A DNA stretch of 64,000 nucleotides from NCBI RefSeq assembly GCF_005405085.1, contig NZ_BJDJ01000018.1, forward strand, positions 1 to 64,000. The letters run 5' to 3'. The notes under the pieces are model-generated. The model did no database searches, had not been told where the DNA came from, and saw nothing but the letters and a program-made list of their open reading frames with translations. Of this stretch, positions 16,630-24,090 are shown in pieces. The stretch's first letter is position 1; every line of letters begins with the position of its first letter. The DNA is from Lactiplantibacillus daowaiensis. Its GTDB lineage: Bacteria; Bacillota; Bacilli; Lactobacillales; Lactobacillaceae. The position numbers were made by a program, and so were the translations under genes.

Positions 16630-17669
16630 TAGTAAAAGCTCCCCCCGACTTTCAGATCAAATAGTCTAGTCTTGTATGAAACATCTGCTTGATCTTCGAT
16701 ATTTGAAACTTTGATCGTATAGGAGTGGTTAACCTTAATTTGACTCCGTTTAGGTAAGAAAGTGACGGTCGTACCATAGTAACCATATGAATCAGAACTG
16801 ATATCCACATTTGACACTTTCACTTTTTTCTTAGCGGTATTGTCATAAACTGACGCTTTAGGCCGCAAGCTACCGTCACCGGTATATTCATCGTCAAAAG
16901 AAATCGTCCATGGCGCCCCATCGCCAGCAACGTTATACGGCATTAAACCAGCATGCGGAAAGGCTAACTTTTTAATTGGTGTTCCCTTTTGATAGTTATC
17001 AGTATCAAATACGCGCAAGTCATTGTACGCACCAGCTTGGCCAACACCGACTTTATCAATCTCACCAAGTATCCACAACCGATGCCCAGCGTTTGAGCCG
17101 GTGGCGTTATTATTATCACTGACATAACCTGAAATAACATCATATGGTGATGTCACGCCTTCAGCCAAGTTACTTTCATTCGTCGCATCGGCGCCCAGTT
17201 TCCAGTTGGCTTTAGATACAAATGATGGCCGCTTAATCCCATCAAGGCCATGGGATAAGCCTTTATCAGCCGCAGCCAACGTGGCTGCCCCGATTTGTGC
17301 AGACGTATTCCAAGAACTGTTAGCCGTGACAGCTTTCAGACCAAACATACTCCGGTAGAAGTTAATCCAATTGACGGTCTGCGCCGTATAACCCGCACTT
17401 AACTTACCCGCCCGGAACTTCTTTTTGAGAATTGGCTTTTGAGCATACATCCCCTTTGTGCTATTGCCAATCTTCTTGGCTTTTTTACGATAACTAGTCA
17501 CTTGGGCCCATTGACTAGCGGTATAATATTTTCTTTCTGATTTTGCTTTTTTTGTTTTCTTCTTAGTTTTAGCTTGCGCCGTTATATCGATCTTAGGTGT
17601 GATCACCGTTGCGGTTGCGCCTAAAGTGGTCGCAACCATAACAGTACTGACTAATTTGACTAGTTTCAT
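16629..17669 (-). CDS. secreted CAP/SCP-domain protein
   Basis: 346 residues from the ATG 8 bases after GGAGG (the frame opens earlier at a TTG inside the ribosome binding site). Signal peptide closely like those of the downstream small proteins, a basic Lys-rich linker, then a CAP domain: VNWINFYRSMFGLKAV, SAQIGAATLAA, GLSHG, SNLAEGVTSP, GHRLWIL. CAP proteins are extracellular with varied roles; here the wall is the likely site. A beta-rich C-terminal extension of about 100 residues follows (ASVYDNTAKKKVKVSNVD). Translationally coupled to the next gene. Confidence 0.75.
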   Translation of the reverse strand: MKLVKLVSTVMVATTLGATATVITPKIDITAQAKTKKKTKKAKSERKYYTASQWAQVTSYRKKAKKIGNSTKGMYAQKPILKKKFRAGKLSAGYTAQTVNWINFYRSMFGLKAVTANSSWNTSAQIGAATLAAADKGLSHGLDGIKRPSFVSKANWKLGADATNESNLAEGVTSPYDVISGYVSDNNNATGSNAGHRLWILGEIDKVGVGQAGAYNDLRVFDTDNYQKGTPIKKLAFPHAGLMPYNVAGDGAPWTISFDDEYTGDGSLRPKASVYDNTAKKKVKVSNVDISSDSYGYYGTTVTFLPKRSQIKVNHSYTIKVSNIEDQADVSYKTRLFDLKVGGSFY

Positions 17670-17697
17670 TGCTGATTCCTCCAAAATAACAATTCAC

Positions 17698-18213
17698 TTA
17701 TTTATTATCTAAGTTCCATAATTGTTTAGCCATCGCTTTCGATGGACTATAAATCACCTGACTGTTAATCATGGGATAGGTTGCTTTAATGACTTTGACA
17801 GTCTGCCCTTTATATTTACGAGTCGTCGTGACATAGTTTTCCCGATCACTAGCATGGGTCCCCCATTCAGACATAACATAGGCTTTGCCCTGTTTATAGG
17901 CATACATCCATTTGTGAGGATTTTTTCCAATCTTATTGCCTTTATTCAAATCAAATTGATGCATCGTAACCGTTCGCTTGTTTGTTAGACCCATAATCGT
18001 TATTCTTTCAGTCCGCTTAGTGGCTGAAAGCTTTACATAGTCATACCCACTCTTCTTTTCATAGTGGTACCAAGTGCCACGAAATTGCTTAGGAATCGTC
18101 TTCAACGTCATCTTGGCTTTTGCTTGCGCATTCATAGTTGGCGCGGCAACCGTTGCAACACTCCCCAAACTTGTTGCAGCTAGCGCGATACTCATTAACT
18201 TTACTAACTTCAT
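17698..18213 (-). CDS. small secreted protein, tandem paralogue 1
   Basis: 171 residues from the ATG after GGAGG. Signal peptide (cut near AQAK), mature part starts with the shared block LKTIPKQFRGTWYHYE and ends IYSPSKAMAKQLWNLDNK. Two more copies follow upstream. The fold resembles a small beta-barrel (lipocalin-like alternation), but I do not recognise a named family. Its signal peptide is nearly identical to paralogue 2, while its middle and C-terminal parts are more divergent. Confidence 0.75.
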   Translation of the reverse strand: MKLVKLMSIALAATSLGSVATVAAPTMNAQAKAKMTLKTIPKQFRGTWYHYEKKSGYDYVKLSATKRTERITIMGLTNKRTVTMHQFDLNKGNKIGKNPHKWMYAYKQGKAYVMSEWGTHASDRENYVTTTRKYKGQTVKVIKATYPMINSQVIYSPSKAMAKQLWNLDNK

Positions 18214-18245
18214 TTGTACTTCCTCCAAATTAAAAATTGCAAATG

Positions 18246-18785
18246 CTATTTATTATCTAAATTCCATAAATGCTTAGCCATCGCTTTTGATGGACTGTAA
18301 ATATACCAAGTGCCAGAGTTTGTTGGTGTATTTTTAATCACTTTTACCTTTTTGCCTTTATAGTTGCGGGTCGTCATTGAATACGTACTACGATATTTCG
18401 ATTCCATGTAAATATAAGCGTCCCAGCTATCCATAATATATTTTGAGCCAGATTTATAAGCAAACATCCATTTATGAGGATTGTTTACATTCGTTTTAGT
18501 ATTCTTAATTCCTTTATTTAAATCAAACTGATGAATTGTCAAACTTTGGTTATAATGGGACGCATCACTAAACTTAGATTTAGTTTTTAACTTCGTAGCC
18601 GAGATCTTCTGATAGCTATATCCATTATTTTCATAATGATACCAAGTGCCACGAAATTGCTTAGGAATCGTCTTCAATGACATCTTCGTCTTGGCTTGCG
18701 CATTCATTGTTGGTGCGGCAACCGTCGCAACACTCCCCAAACTTGTTGCAACTAGCGCGATACTCATTAATTTCACTAACTTCAT
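18246..18785 (-). CDS. small secreted protein, tandem paralogue 2
   Basis: 179 residues, ATG chosen from GGAGG. Shares its signal peptide with paralogue 1 and its C-terminal half (NPHKWMFAYKSGSKYIMDSW onward) almost exactly with paralogue 3, so the copy is a mosaic produced by duplication and recombination. Mature core begins KMSLKTIPKQFRGTWYHYE. Function unknown; exported. Confidence 0.75.
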   Translation of the reverse strand: MKLVKLMSIALVATSLGSVATVAAPTMNAQAKTKMSLKTIPKQFRGTWYHYENNGYSYQKISATKLKTKSKFSDASHYNQSLTIHQFDLNKGIKNTKTNVNNPHKWMFAYKSGSKYIMDSWDAYIYMESKYRSTYSMTTRNYKGKKVKVIKNTPTNSGTWYIYSPSKAMAKHLWNLDNK

Positions 18786-18817
18786 TTGTACTTCCTCCAA
18801 ATTAAAAATTGCAAATG

Positions 18818-19342
18818 CTATTTATTATCTAAATTCCACAAATGTTTGGCCATCGCTTTTGATGGGCTGTAAATATACCAAGTGCCAGAATTTGTTGGCG
18901 TATTTTTAATCACTTTTACTTTTTTGCCTTTATAGTTGCGGGTCGTCATTGAATACGTACTGCGATATTGCGATGGCAGAATATAAGCGTCCCAGCTATC
19001 CATAATGTATTTTGAGCCGGACTTATAAGCAAACATCCATTTATGGGGATTTTTTATATTTGTTTTAGTATTCTTAATCCCCTTATTTAAATCGAATTGA
19101 TGCATCGTCCGCGTGCTATTCTTACGCTCAAAATGATCCTTCATTTTTGTCGCCGAAATCTTCTGATAATCATACCCATCAGCCTTTTCATAGTGATACC
19201 AGGTCCCACGAAATTGCTTGGGAATGGTCTTCAACGACATCTTTGTCTTGGCTTGCGCAGTGGTGCTTGGCGTCACCACTGCCAGTGCACCGCCTAAAGT
19301 CGTCGCAACCAAAACAGCGCTTACAACTTTTGTGATTTTCAT
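18818..19342 (-). CDS. small secreted protein, tandem paralogue 3
   Basis: 174 residues, ATG preceded by GGAGG. Its signal peptide differs from copies 1 and 2 (KITKVVSAVLVATTLGG), but the mature protein has the same LKTIPKQFRGTWYHYE start and a C-terminal half nearly identical to copy 2. First gene of the tandem set on the minus strand; the gap upstream holds its likely promoter. Confidence 0.75.
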   Translation of the reverse strand: MKITKVVSAVLVATTLGGALAVVTPSTTAQAKTKMSLKTIPKQFRGTWYHYEKADGYDYQKISATKMKDHFERKNSTRTMHQFDLNKGIKNTKTNIKNPHKWMFAYKSGSKYIMDSWDAYILPSQYRSTYSMTTRNYKGKKVKVIKNTPTNSGTWYIYSPSKAMAKHLWNLDNK

Positions 19343-19673
19343 ATCCAATTCCTCCATTACCGTAGTTCTAAAACTACTGTCCTTTTTAACTACTCCTATT
19401 GCCTGTCTTATACGCCCGTAACCAGTGCTAAATCATCTACCGGATTTGTCGAATCCTAGATTTAGTCGTGATTAACATCACCAACCTTTATTCAAGTCTG
19501 ATAGCCCATTGACCAATTGATTTCACTTAATCAACCAATACCGATAATCTCCATCATACCGGCTTTTTTTGCATTCGAACTATCTGATAGAGCTATCATA
19601 CCAAAACACCGCGACACAGCATGTCGTTTTTAGTGAAAGGCCAAAACTTTTTAAAAAAAATTTTTATTTTAGC
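19343..19673. other. gene-free gap upstream of the secreted-protein array
   Basis: No supported gene. A possible -10 (TATAAG, minus strand, near 19410) serves the array, but no good -35 is at the right distance. A short GTAGTT/AACTAC hairpin lies in the leader. The rest shows nothing I can interpret. Confidence 0.4.
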
Positions 19674-19716
19674 AAAAAAAACTCGTAAAAACTGGTTTTA
19701 ACCGGTCTTTACGAGT
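19674..19716 (-). terminator. terminator of the 19735-20744 gene pair
   Basis: Minus strand ACTCGTAAA...TTTACGAGT stem with a short inner GGTT/AACC and a run of T. Confidence 0.85.
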
Positions 19717-19734
19717 AACTATCCTCATATTCAA

Positions 19735-20259
19735 TTAAAAATTCACGCCTGGTTTACGCAAGGTTGTGACTTTTAAATCCGGCAACCCGGCATCAAGTTG
19801 TAATTGACTAAAAACGGCTTGGACTTGTTTAGGCTCATGTCCCAGTTGTTCAGCTAACCGACGATTGATTTTAAAAAGGCTTAACGTATCGACCATCATC
19901 ACCGGTCGCCGTCGCGTGGCCGCCCGGAATTCTAATCCTCGAATATTGCCATCTAACAGTTCACTTTCTAGCTTGGAACCATCAATTTTTAACACAATTA
20001 ATCGTAAGTTTTCCGCTTCTAACTCAATCATATTAAGTGGTTTATTGGTTGCTAGCAGTGTCTTAAGCCGCTTTTCTGATTGCGTCACCTTTCTGAGTGT
20101 TGCCAACTGTGGCTCGGTAATTGGGACGCCACCATAGACCGGCTGTGTTCTGGTTAAAGCTAATGACAAGGCGACTGTCAGACCTAATATCAATAAGCCG
20201 CCAAAAATGATGAATCGTCGGACCACATGCCATTTTCGATTACTGTTTTTTAATTGCAT
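19735..20259 (-). CDS. membrane-anchored protein of unknown family, paralogue A
   Basis: 174 residues: one N-terminal membrane helix (RFIIFGGLLILGLTVALSLAL) and an extracytoplasmic domain starting PVYGGVPITEPQLATLRKV. The motif TYGxVPIT-like block after the helix, a central ELEAENLRLIVLKIDG, and a C part LFKINRRLAEQ...VFSQLQLDAG recur in the gene at 21257-21829 and, weaker, in the adjacent one. Its ATG overlaps the upstream stop by one base. Family not recognised. Confidence 0.65.
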   Translation of the reverse strand: MQLKNSNRKWHVVRRFIIFGGLLILGLTVALSLALTRTQPVYGGVPITEPQLATLRKVTQSEKRLKTLLATNKPLNMIELEAENLRLIVLKIDGSKLESELLDGNIRGLEFRAATRRRPVMMVDTLSLFKINRRLAEQLGHEPKQVQAVFSQLQLDAGLPDLKVTTLRKPGVNF

Positions 20260-20744
20260 TAGCTTGCCACCTTAGCATAACTTGTCCCAGCATCATGCAT
20301 CAATTGCCGAACAATTTGTCTTTGCTGTCCAACAGACCTTGTCAATTGTCGCACCGCTTGCCAATTAACCGTCATCAGACTTTTATAATCATGACGTAAA
20401 ATCGTCTGAATATCATCTGAACTTGGTTCAATTACCATACTTGAACGTTTAACTAAGCGCATGGCTGCCGTATGTATCGCTTGTGATTGATCTGATCGTT
20501 GCATTGTTGATTGTGTGGTTAACCAAGTTGCCTCGGCGGATACTAGTTGTTTCAGTTGTACCAACTGTGGCCGGGTAACCGCAACCCCCGCATAAGTAAC
20601 CTCAGTTGTCGCAAAAGTCCATGAGCTTGTAATTGCCAAGCCTAAAATCAACAACATCGGTTGTGATAGTCGCCTCGTTACCAATAACCACCCATAGCCT
20701 ATCAGCAGTATTCCTATGATTAAAAGTCCTATAACCACTCGCAT
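20259..20744 (-). CDS. membrane-anchored protein of unknown family, paralogue B
   Basis: 161 residues from the ATG preceded by GGGAGG (the frame is open 27 codons further up without support). Two N-terminal hydrophobic helices, then EVTYAGVAVTRPQLVQLKQL, matching the TYGxVPIT block of its neighbours, and a helical C part (WQAVRQLTRSVGQQRQIVRQLMHDAG) aligning with the INRR...LQxDAG region. Translationally coupled (TAATG) to paralogue A. Function unknown. Confidence 0.65.
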   Translation of the reverse strand: MRVVIGLLIIGILLIGYGWLLVTRRLSQPMLLILGLAITSSWTFATTEVTYAGVAVTRPQLVQLKQLVSAEATWLTTQSTMQRSDQSQAIHTAAMRLVKRSSMVIEPSSDDIQTILRHDYKSLMTVNWQAVRQLTRSVGQQRQIVRQLMHDAGTSYAKVAS

Positions 20745-20814
20745 ATAAATCGCCCTCCCATTGTTAATCATTTCTAAGTTACGCAAAGAATGCGGGCTAC
20801 CATTTTTTTCGCGC

Positions 20815-20851
20815 AAAAAAGCCATCGAAAAGTGAGCTATTTTTCGATGGC
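20815..20851 (-). terminator. intrinsic terminator
   Basis: Minus strand GCCATCGAAAA / TTTTCGATGGC perfect stem followed by TTTTTT. It ends transcription coming from the 21257-21829 gene and separates it from the 19735-20744 pair. Confidence 0.85.
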
Positions 20852-20960
20852 ATCTAAAAGATAATAACTAACAAAAAGCGTAACTATTGAATGAAAGGTT
20901 TATATTGGACACTTATCGTCAAATGGGATTACGCTAATAAAAAAATCTGGAGGTATCACA

Positions 20961-21217
20961 ATGCATAAATCAGCAACTGAAAAACCAGTAACCTGCCATT
21001 TAACACAGTTAAACGACTCATTAGCCATCATAATTCCAAAACAGTTCGTTACTGCCCTAGCTTTACACGAGAACGATAAAGTTACCATTTCGATAAATGC
21101 CCACTAACGATTGCAACAAATCCTGGCATTTCTCACGATGAGCTAAAAGCCATGACGGACCGCGCTATGAAAAAGTATAGAAAGGCCCTTGATATGCTTG
21201 CCGAAAGCGATAAGTGA
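20961..21217 (+). pseudogene. AbrB/MazE-like antitoxin, frameshifted
   Basis: An ATG at 20961 with GGAGG upstream opens a 48-codon frame containing a SpoVT/AbrB-type swapped-hairpin pattern (LNDSLAIIIPKQFVTALALH, then NDKVTISI), stopping at 21107. A second frame, without start, continues directly with PLTIATNPGISHDELKAMT... to a stop at 21217. Adding one C to the GCCC at about 21099-21102 fuses them into one protein of about 85 residues with the usual C-terminal toxin-binding tail. No toxin gene is next to it. Either an indel has killed it or the short form is used. Confidence 0.6.
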
Positions 21218-21256
21218 TTAGTTTTGTAGGTCTTGTACTAAATAAAAAGTGAGACC

Positions 21257-21829
21257 TTATTTTTTCTCAAAAGAGTTAATCTTAAACTTATCCATACCAG
21301 CATCAGTTTGTAACTGGTCAAAAATCAGTTGTGCTTTTTCTGAATCCGAGCTTATTTTTTTAGCCACACGTCTATTGATTTTTAAGATACCTAAAACATC
21401 AGCTACCATCAATGCACTATGGTTACCCATTCGACTAAATGCATGTAAATTGATTGCTTCAACATTACTATCAACTAAAGCTTTTTCTATTTTGGTATTT
21501 CCGTTAATCTTCAAGTCTAGTTGGCGTAATTCTTCAGTTCCGGCCTTTATTAGGCTAACCTTCCGTCGATAATCCATCAACGTATAGATTTTATTCTCGG
21601 TACTAGTTAATTCTTTTATATCACTTCTCTGTTCTGCTGTGATAGGTACTGTACCGTAAGTAAGTCTGGTATCTCCCAATCCCCACATTACTACAACCAA
21701 ACTAAATACAACCGTTGCGACCTGTTGCCAGCCATGCTTAATCGGTTGATGTCTTACTTTCTTTACAATCCCTCCAATGACCAGTGACAAAACAAAAATC
21801 AGTGCTATTACCCCAATAAAATAACGCAT
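21257..21829 (-). CDS. membrane-anchored protein of unknown family, paralogue C
   Basis: 190 residues: two N-terminal hydrophobic helices, then LTYGTVPITAEQRSDIKEL and a soluble domain with ILKINRRVAKKISSDSEKAQ and QLQTDAGMDKFKI, clearly homologous to the protein at 19735-20259. Likely membrane-bound with the domain outside. A broken antitoxin gene and a terminator separate it from the other two copies. Family not recognised. Confidence 0.65.
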   Translation of the reverse strand: MRYFIGVIALIFVLSLVIGGIVKKVRHQPIKHGWQQVATVVFSLVVVMWGLGDTRLTYGTVPITAEQRSDIKELTSTENKIYTLMDYRRKVSLIKAGTEELRQLDLKINGNTKIEKALVDSNVEAINLHAFSRMGNHSALMVADVLGILKINRRVAKKISSDSEKAQLIFDQLQTDAGMDKFKINSFEKK

Positions 21830-21899
21830 TAAATATTCCTCCTCTTCTTTTACATTACTAAGTCTACGTAAAAAAAGAAGTTGCTATTTTAAAAAGTAA

Positions 21900-21933
21900 A
21901 AAAAGACCAAGAATTACTTCTCAGTCTTTTAAC
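21900..21933 (-). terminator. terminator of the reductase gene
   Basis: Minus strand AAAGACTGAGAA...TTCTTGGTCTTT stem followed by TTTT, immediately after the 21938 stop. Confidence 0.7.
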
Positions 21934-21937
21934 GTAA

Positions 21938-22825
21938 CTATTCAGCTTGCCGATAAACACGGGCAAATTCTTGCGCAAATGTTGCTAACTTGGTTGGTCC
22001 CAATACGGGTTGATGGGCGCGGTAGTCGGCGTAGAAATCTTGATCCCGTTCATAGGCCGTCATTTTAATATATTGTTCAGTAAACTGCTTTGGCGCGCCG
22101 GTCGCCAGTAATCGTTGTAACATATCTTCGTCACTTAATGCGATGACCTTTAAATCTGGCATTGCCAAGGCATCGGCTAATAGCGTCGCAATTTCTGGAT
22201 ACGTCTTCTCATCACTCGCGACATATTGTACCGTCGTACCAGCAGCAGGCTTCGTCAATGCTTGCACCACGATGGGGGCAATGTCTATCGGTGCCACCCA
22301 AGAACCCGTCTTCGTCAAACTGCCATTCGTGTAAATCGCGTGATCTTTGCGAATCGAGGCCATACTGCCAAACAAATTGTAAAACATGCTCGTCGGTCGA
22401 ATAAACGTTAAATTCACATCGGGTAGCATGGTCATTAAAAGGCCCTCGATAATATTGTAAATATGCAAAGCGCCGACTTCTGGGCCAAGATTAGCGCCCA
22501 CACTACTTAAGTTCACCACTTGGTGCACCCCCGCTGCCTTCACTGCATTGGCATAAATCGTCGCTTGTCGCCGCCCCGCTTCAAAGATATCGCCTTCACT
22601 GGCGGCCGTAATCATCAAGTAAACCGCATCCGCGCCCATAAACGTCCGCGTCAAAAAGGCGTCATCATCGATACTCCCGATTGCGGGCGTGGCACCCAGT
22701 GCTTTAATCGCGTCAGCACGCTTGGCGTTATGACTAATAACTGTGACGTCATGGCCTTGTTGAACCAATTCGGTTGCGACCGGTTGACTGATATGGCCTA
22801 ATGAACCCGTTAAAATAATTTTCAT
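21938..22825 (-). CDS. NmrA-like NAD(P)-binding protein (atypical SDR)
   Basis: 295 residues. N-terminal Rossmann strand-loop MKIILTGSLGHISQPVA (GxxGxxG type), ADAVYLMIT, VNLSSVGA, and a substrate part with FIRPTSMFYNLF. The family includes quinone/azo reductase-like enzymes and redox sensors; the substrate is not evident. It is divergent from a TetR regulator gene across a 121-base gap carrying a long inverted repeat, so it is most likely the regulator's target. Confidence 0.82.
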   Translation of the reverse strand: MKIILTGSLGHISQPVATELVQQGHDVTVISHNAKRADAIKALGATPAIGSIDDDAFLTRTFMGADAVYLMITAASEGDIFEAGRRQATIYANAVKAAGVHQVVNLSSVGANLGPEVGALHIYNIIEGLLMTMLPDVNLTFIRPTSMFYNLFGSMASIRKDHAIYTNGSLTKTGSWVAPIDIAPIVVQALTKPAAGTTVQYVASDEKTYPEIATLLADALAMPDLKVIALSDEDMLQRLLATGAPKQFTEQYIKMTAYERDQDFYADYRAHQPVLGPTKLATFAQEFARVYRQAE

Positions 22826-22845
22826 GTTAAATTGCCTTCTTTTTT

Positions 22846-22901
22846 AAAATATAAGTCTATCTTTAATACAAAAGCCATTATAAAAGATAGACTTATATTT
22901 T
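22846..22901. promoter_or_regulatory. perfect 19-bp inverted repeat, TetR operator
   Basis: AAAATATAAGTCTATCTTT (22846-22864) and its exact reverse complement (22883-22901) are separated by 18 bases in the middle of the divergent promoter region of the reductase and tetR genes. The symmetry would let the regulator control both directions. Confidence 0.85.
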
Positions 22902-22946
22902 GTCAACTGTTAAACTTAATTTAACTCAACATAGGAGCAAACCATC

Positions 22947-23555
22947 ATGAAATTAAAAGATGACCAAAAATACGACCGTCTAATTCAAGCCGCCATCACC
23001 TTGTTAGCTCAAGGGGGCTTAGCAAACTTCTCGACCACCAAAGTCGCCAAACAAGCCGGGATTCCCCAATCGAATGTCTATATTTATTTCAAAAACAAAG
23101 ACAGTTTATTAAACGCCGTCTTTCAAGCCACGATCCATCAAGAAAGCGTGGCCGTCGTGGCCGCAATTGACGCTAACGCCCCGCTACTCGACCGCTTAGC
23201 AATGAGTATCCGTGGGTTATATCACTTTGCCTTAGCCGAGCCAGCCGTCGTGACCACTGTACAAATTTTAACGGAAGACGTCGCTGTGAAACAAAAACTC
23301 AGCTTAAAACGCGATGATCAAGAGAATCAGCAAATTCAAACACTACTGACAACCGGGATCGATGCCGGCTTGATTCGACCAACTGAGTTAAATTTGATCC
23401 GTTTCTTCTTAACACGCCCAGTATTCCACTACGCTGCTGGCATTCAAAATGGGCTTTATCCCGCTAGTGACCAAGGTCTGGACGACTTAGTCAACATGCT
23501 GATGGCCGCTGTCCTCTTACCATCTGCCTATCGCGATTGGTTGGCTGAACACTAA
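22947..23555 (+). CDS. TetR/AcrR family transcriptional regulator
   Basis: 202 residues: N-terminal DNA-binding helix-turn-helix (ITLLAQGGLANFSTTKVAKQ, AGIPQSNVYIYFKNKDSLLN) and a variable all-helical ligand domain. AGGAG precedes the ATG. Divergent from the NmrA-like reductase; the perfect inverted repeat between them is the expected operator, giving local and autoregulation in response to an unknown small molecule. Confidence 0.9.
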   Translation: MKLKDDQKYDRLIQAAITLLAQGGLANFSTTKVAKQAGIPQSNVYIYFKNKDSLLNAVFQATIHQESVAVVAAIDANAPLLDRLAMSIRGLYHFALAEPAVVTTVQILTEDVAVKQKLSLKRDDQENQQIQTLLTTGIDAGLIRPTELNLIRFFLTRPVFHYAAGIQNGLYPASDQGLDDLVNMLMAAVLLPSAYRDWLAEH

Positions 23556-23598
23556 AAAAGACTTATCCAGGCTTTAAAAAGTCTAGATAAGTCTTTTT
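23554..23598. terminator. bidirectional terminator between tetR and GNAT gene
   Basis: AAAAAGACTTATC...GATAAGTCTTTTT long stem with runs on both strands, between convergent genes. Confidence 0.85.
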
Positions 23599-24030
23599 CT
23601 AATGTAATGCTAAATTGATCACCGGATACGGCCGACCATCACCATCAGTGGCTGCTCGCGACACGATTTGGAATCCTTGGCGCTGATAAAAGGCCAAGGC
23701 CCCCGTATTTTGCGCATTGACGGTCACGGTCTGCACCCCTACCGTTTCAATCAACCATTGAATAATTTGATGACCATAGCCATGCCGTAAATAAGCGGGA
23801 TCTAAAAATAACATGACTAATTCAGTATCATCGGTGCCAGAGAGGCCCACAATGGTCGGCCCGACTTGCCACTTCAGCAAGGTCACTTGGGCAAAGTATT
23901 GTGGTAAGGCTCGTTGAATCGCAAGCCGGTCAGTCGCCTGCAAAAAATCATGCGTTGCTAAAACTGAACGTTGCCAAATTGCCGTTAAAGCGGCATAATC
24001 CGCTGTCGTTGCTGGATAAGGCGTCAGCAT
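23599..24030 (-). CDS. GNAT family N-acetyltransferase
   Basis: 143 residues with the GNAT fold signs: a V/I-rich strand ahead of the acetyl-CoA loop (LFLDPAYLRHGYGHQIIQWL, matching R/QxxGxG/A as RHGYGH), then VTVNAQNTGALAFYQRQGFQ. The substrate is not predictable. GAGG precedes the ATG. Convergent with tetR. Confidence 0.85.
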   Translation of the reverse strand: MLTPYPATTADYAALTAIWQRSVLATHDFLQATDRLAIQRALPQYFAQVTLLKWQVGPTIVGLSGTDDTELVMLFLDPAYLRHGYGHQIIQWLIETVGVQTVTVNAQNTGALAFYQRQGFQIVSRAATDGDGRPYPVINLALH

Positions 24031-24090
24031 AATTCGATCCTCATTTCATTTTTAGCTAGCTTAGCATACCACCGCAGCGCTATTCAAGCT

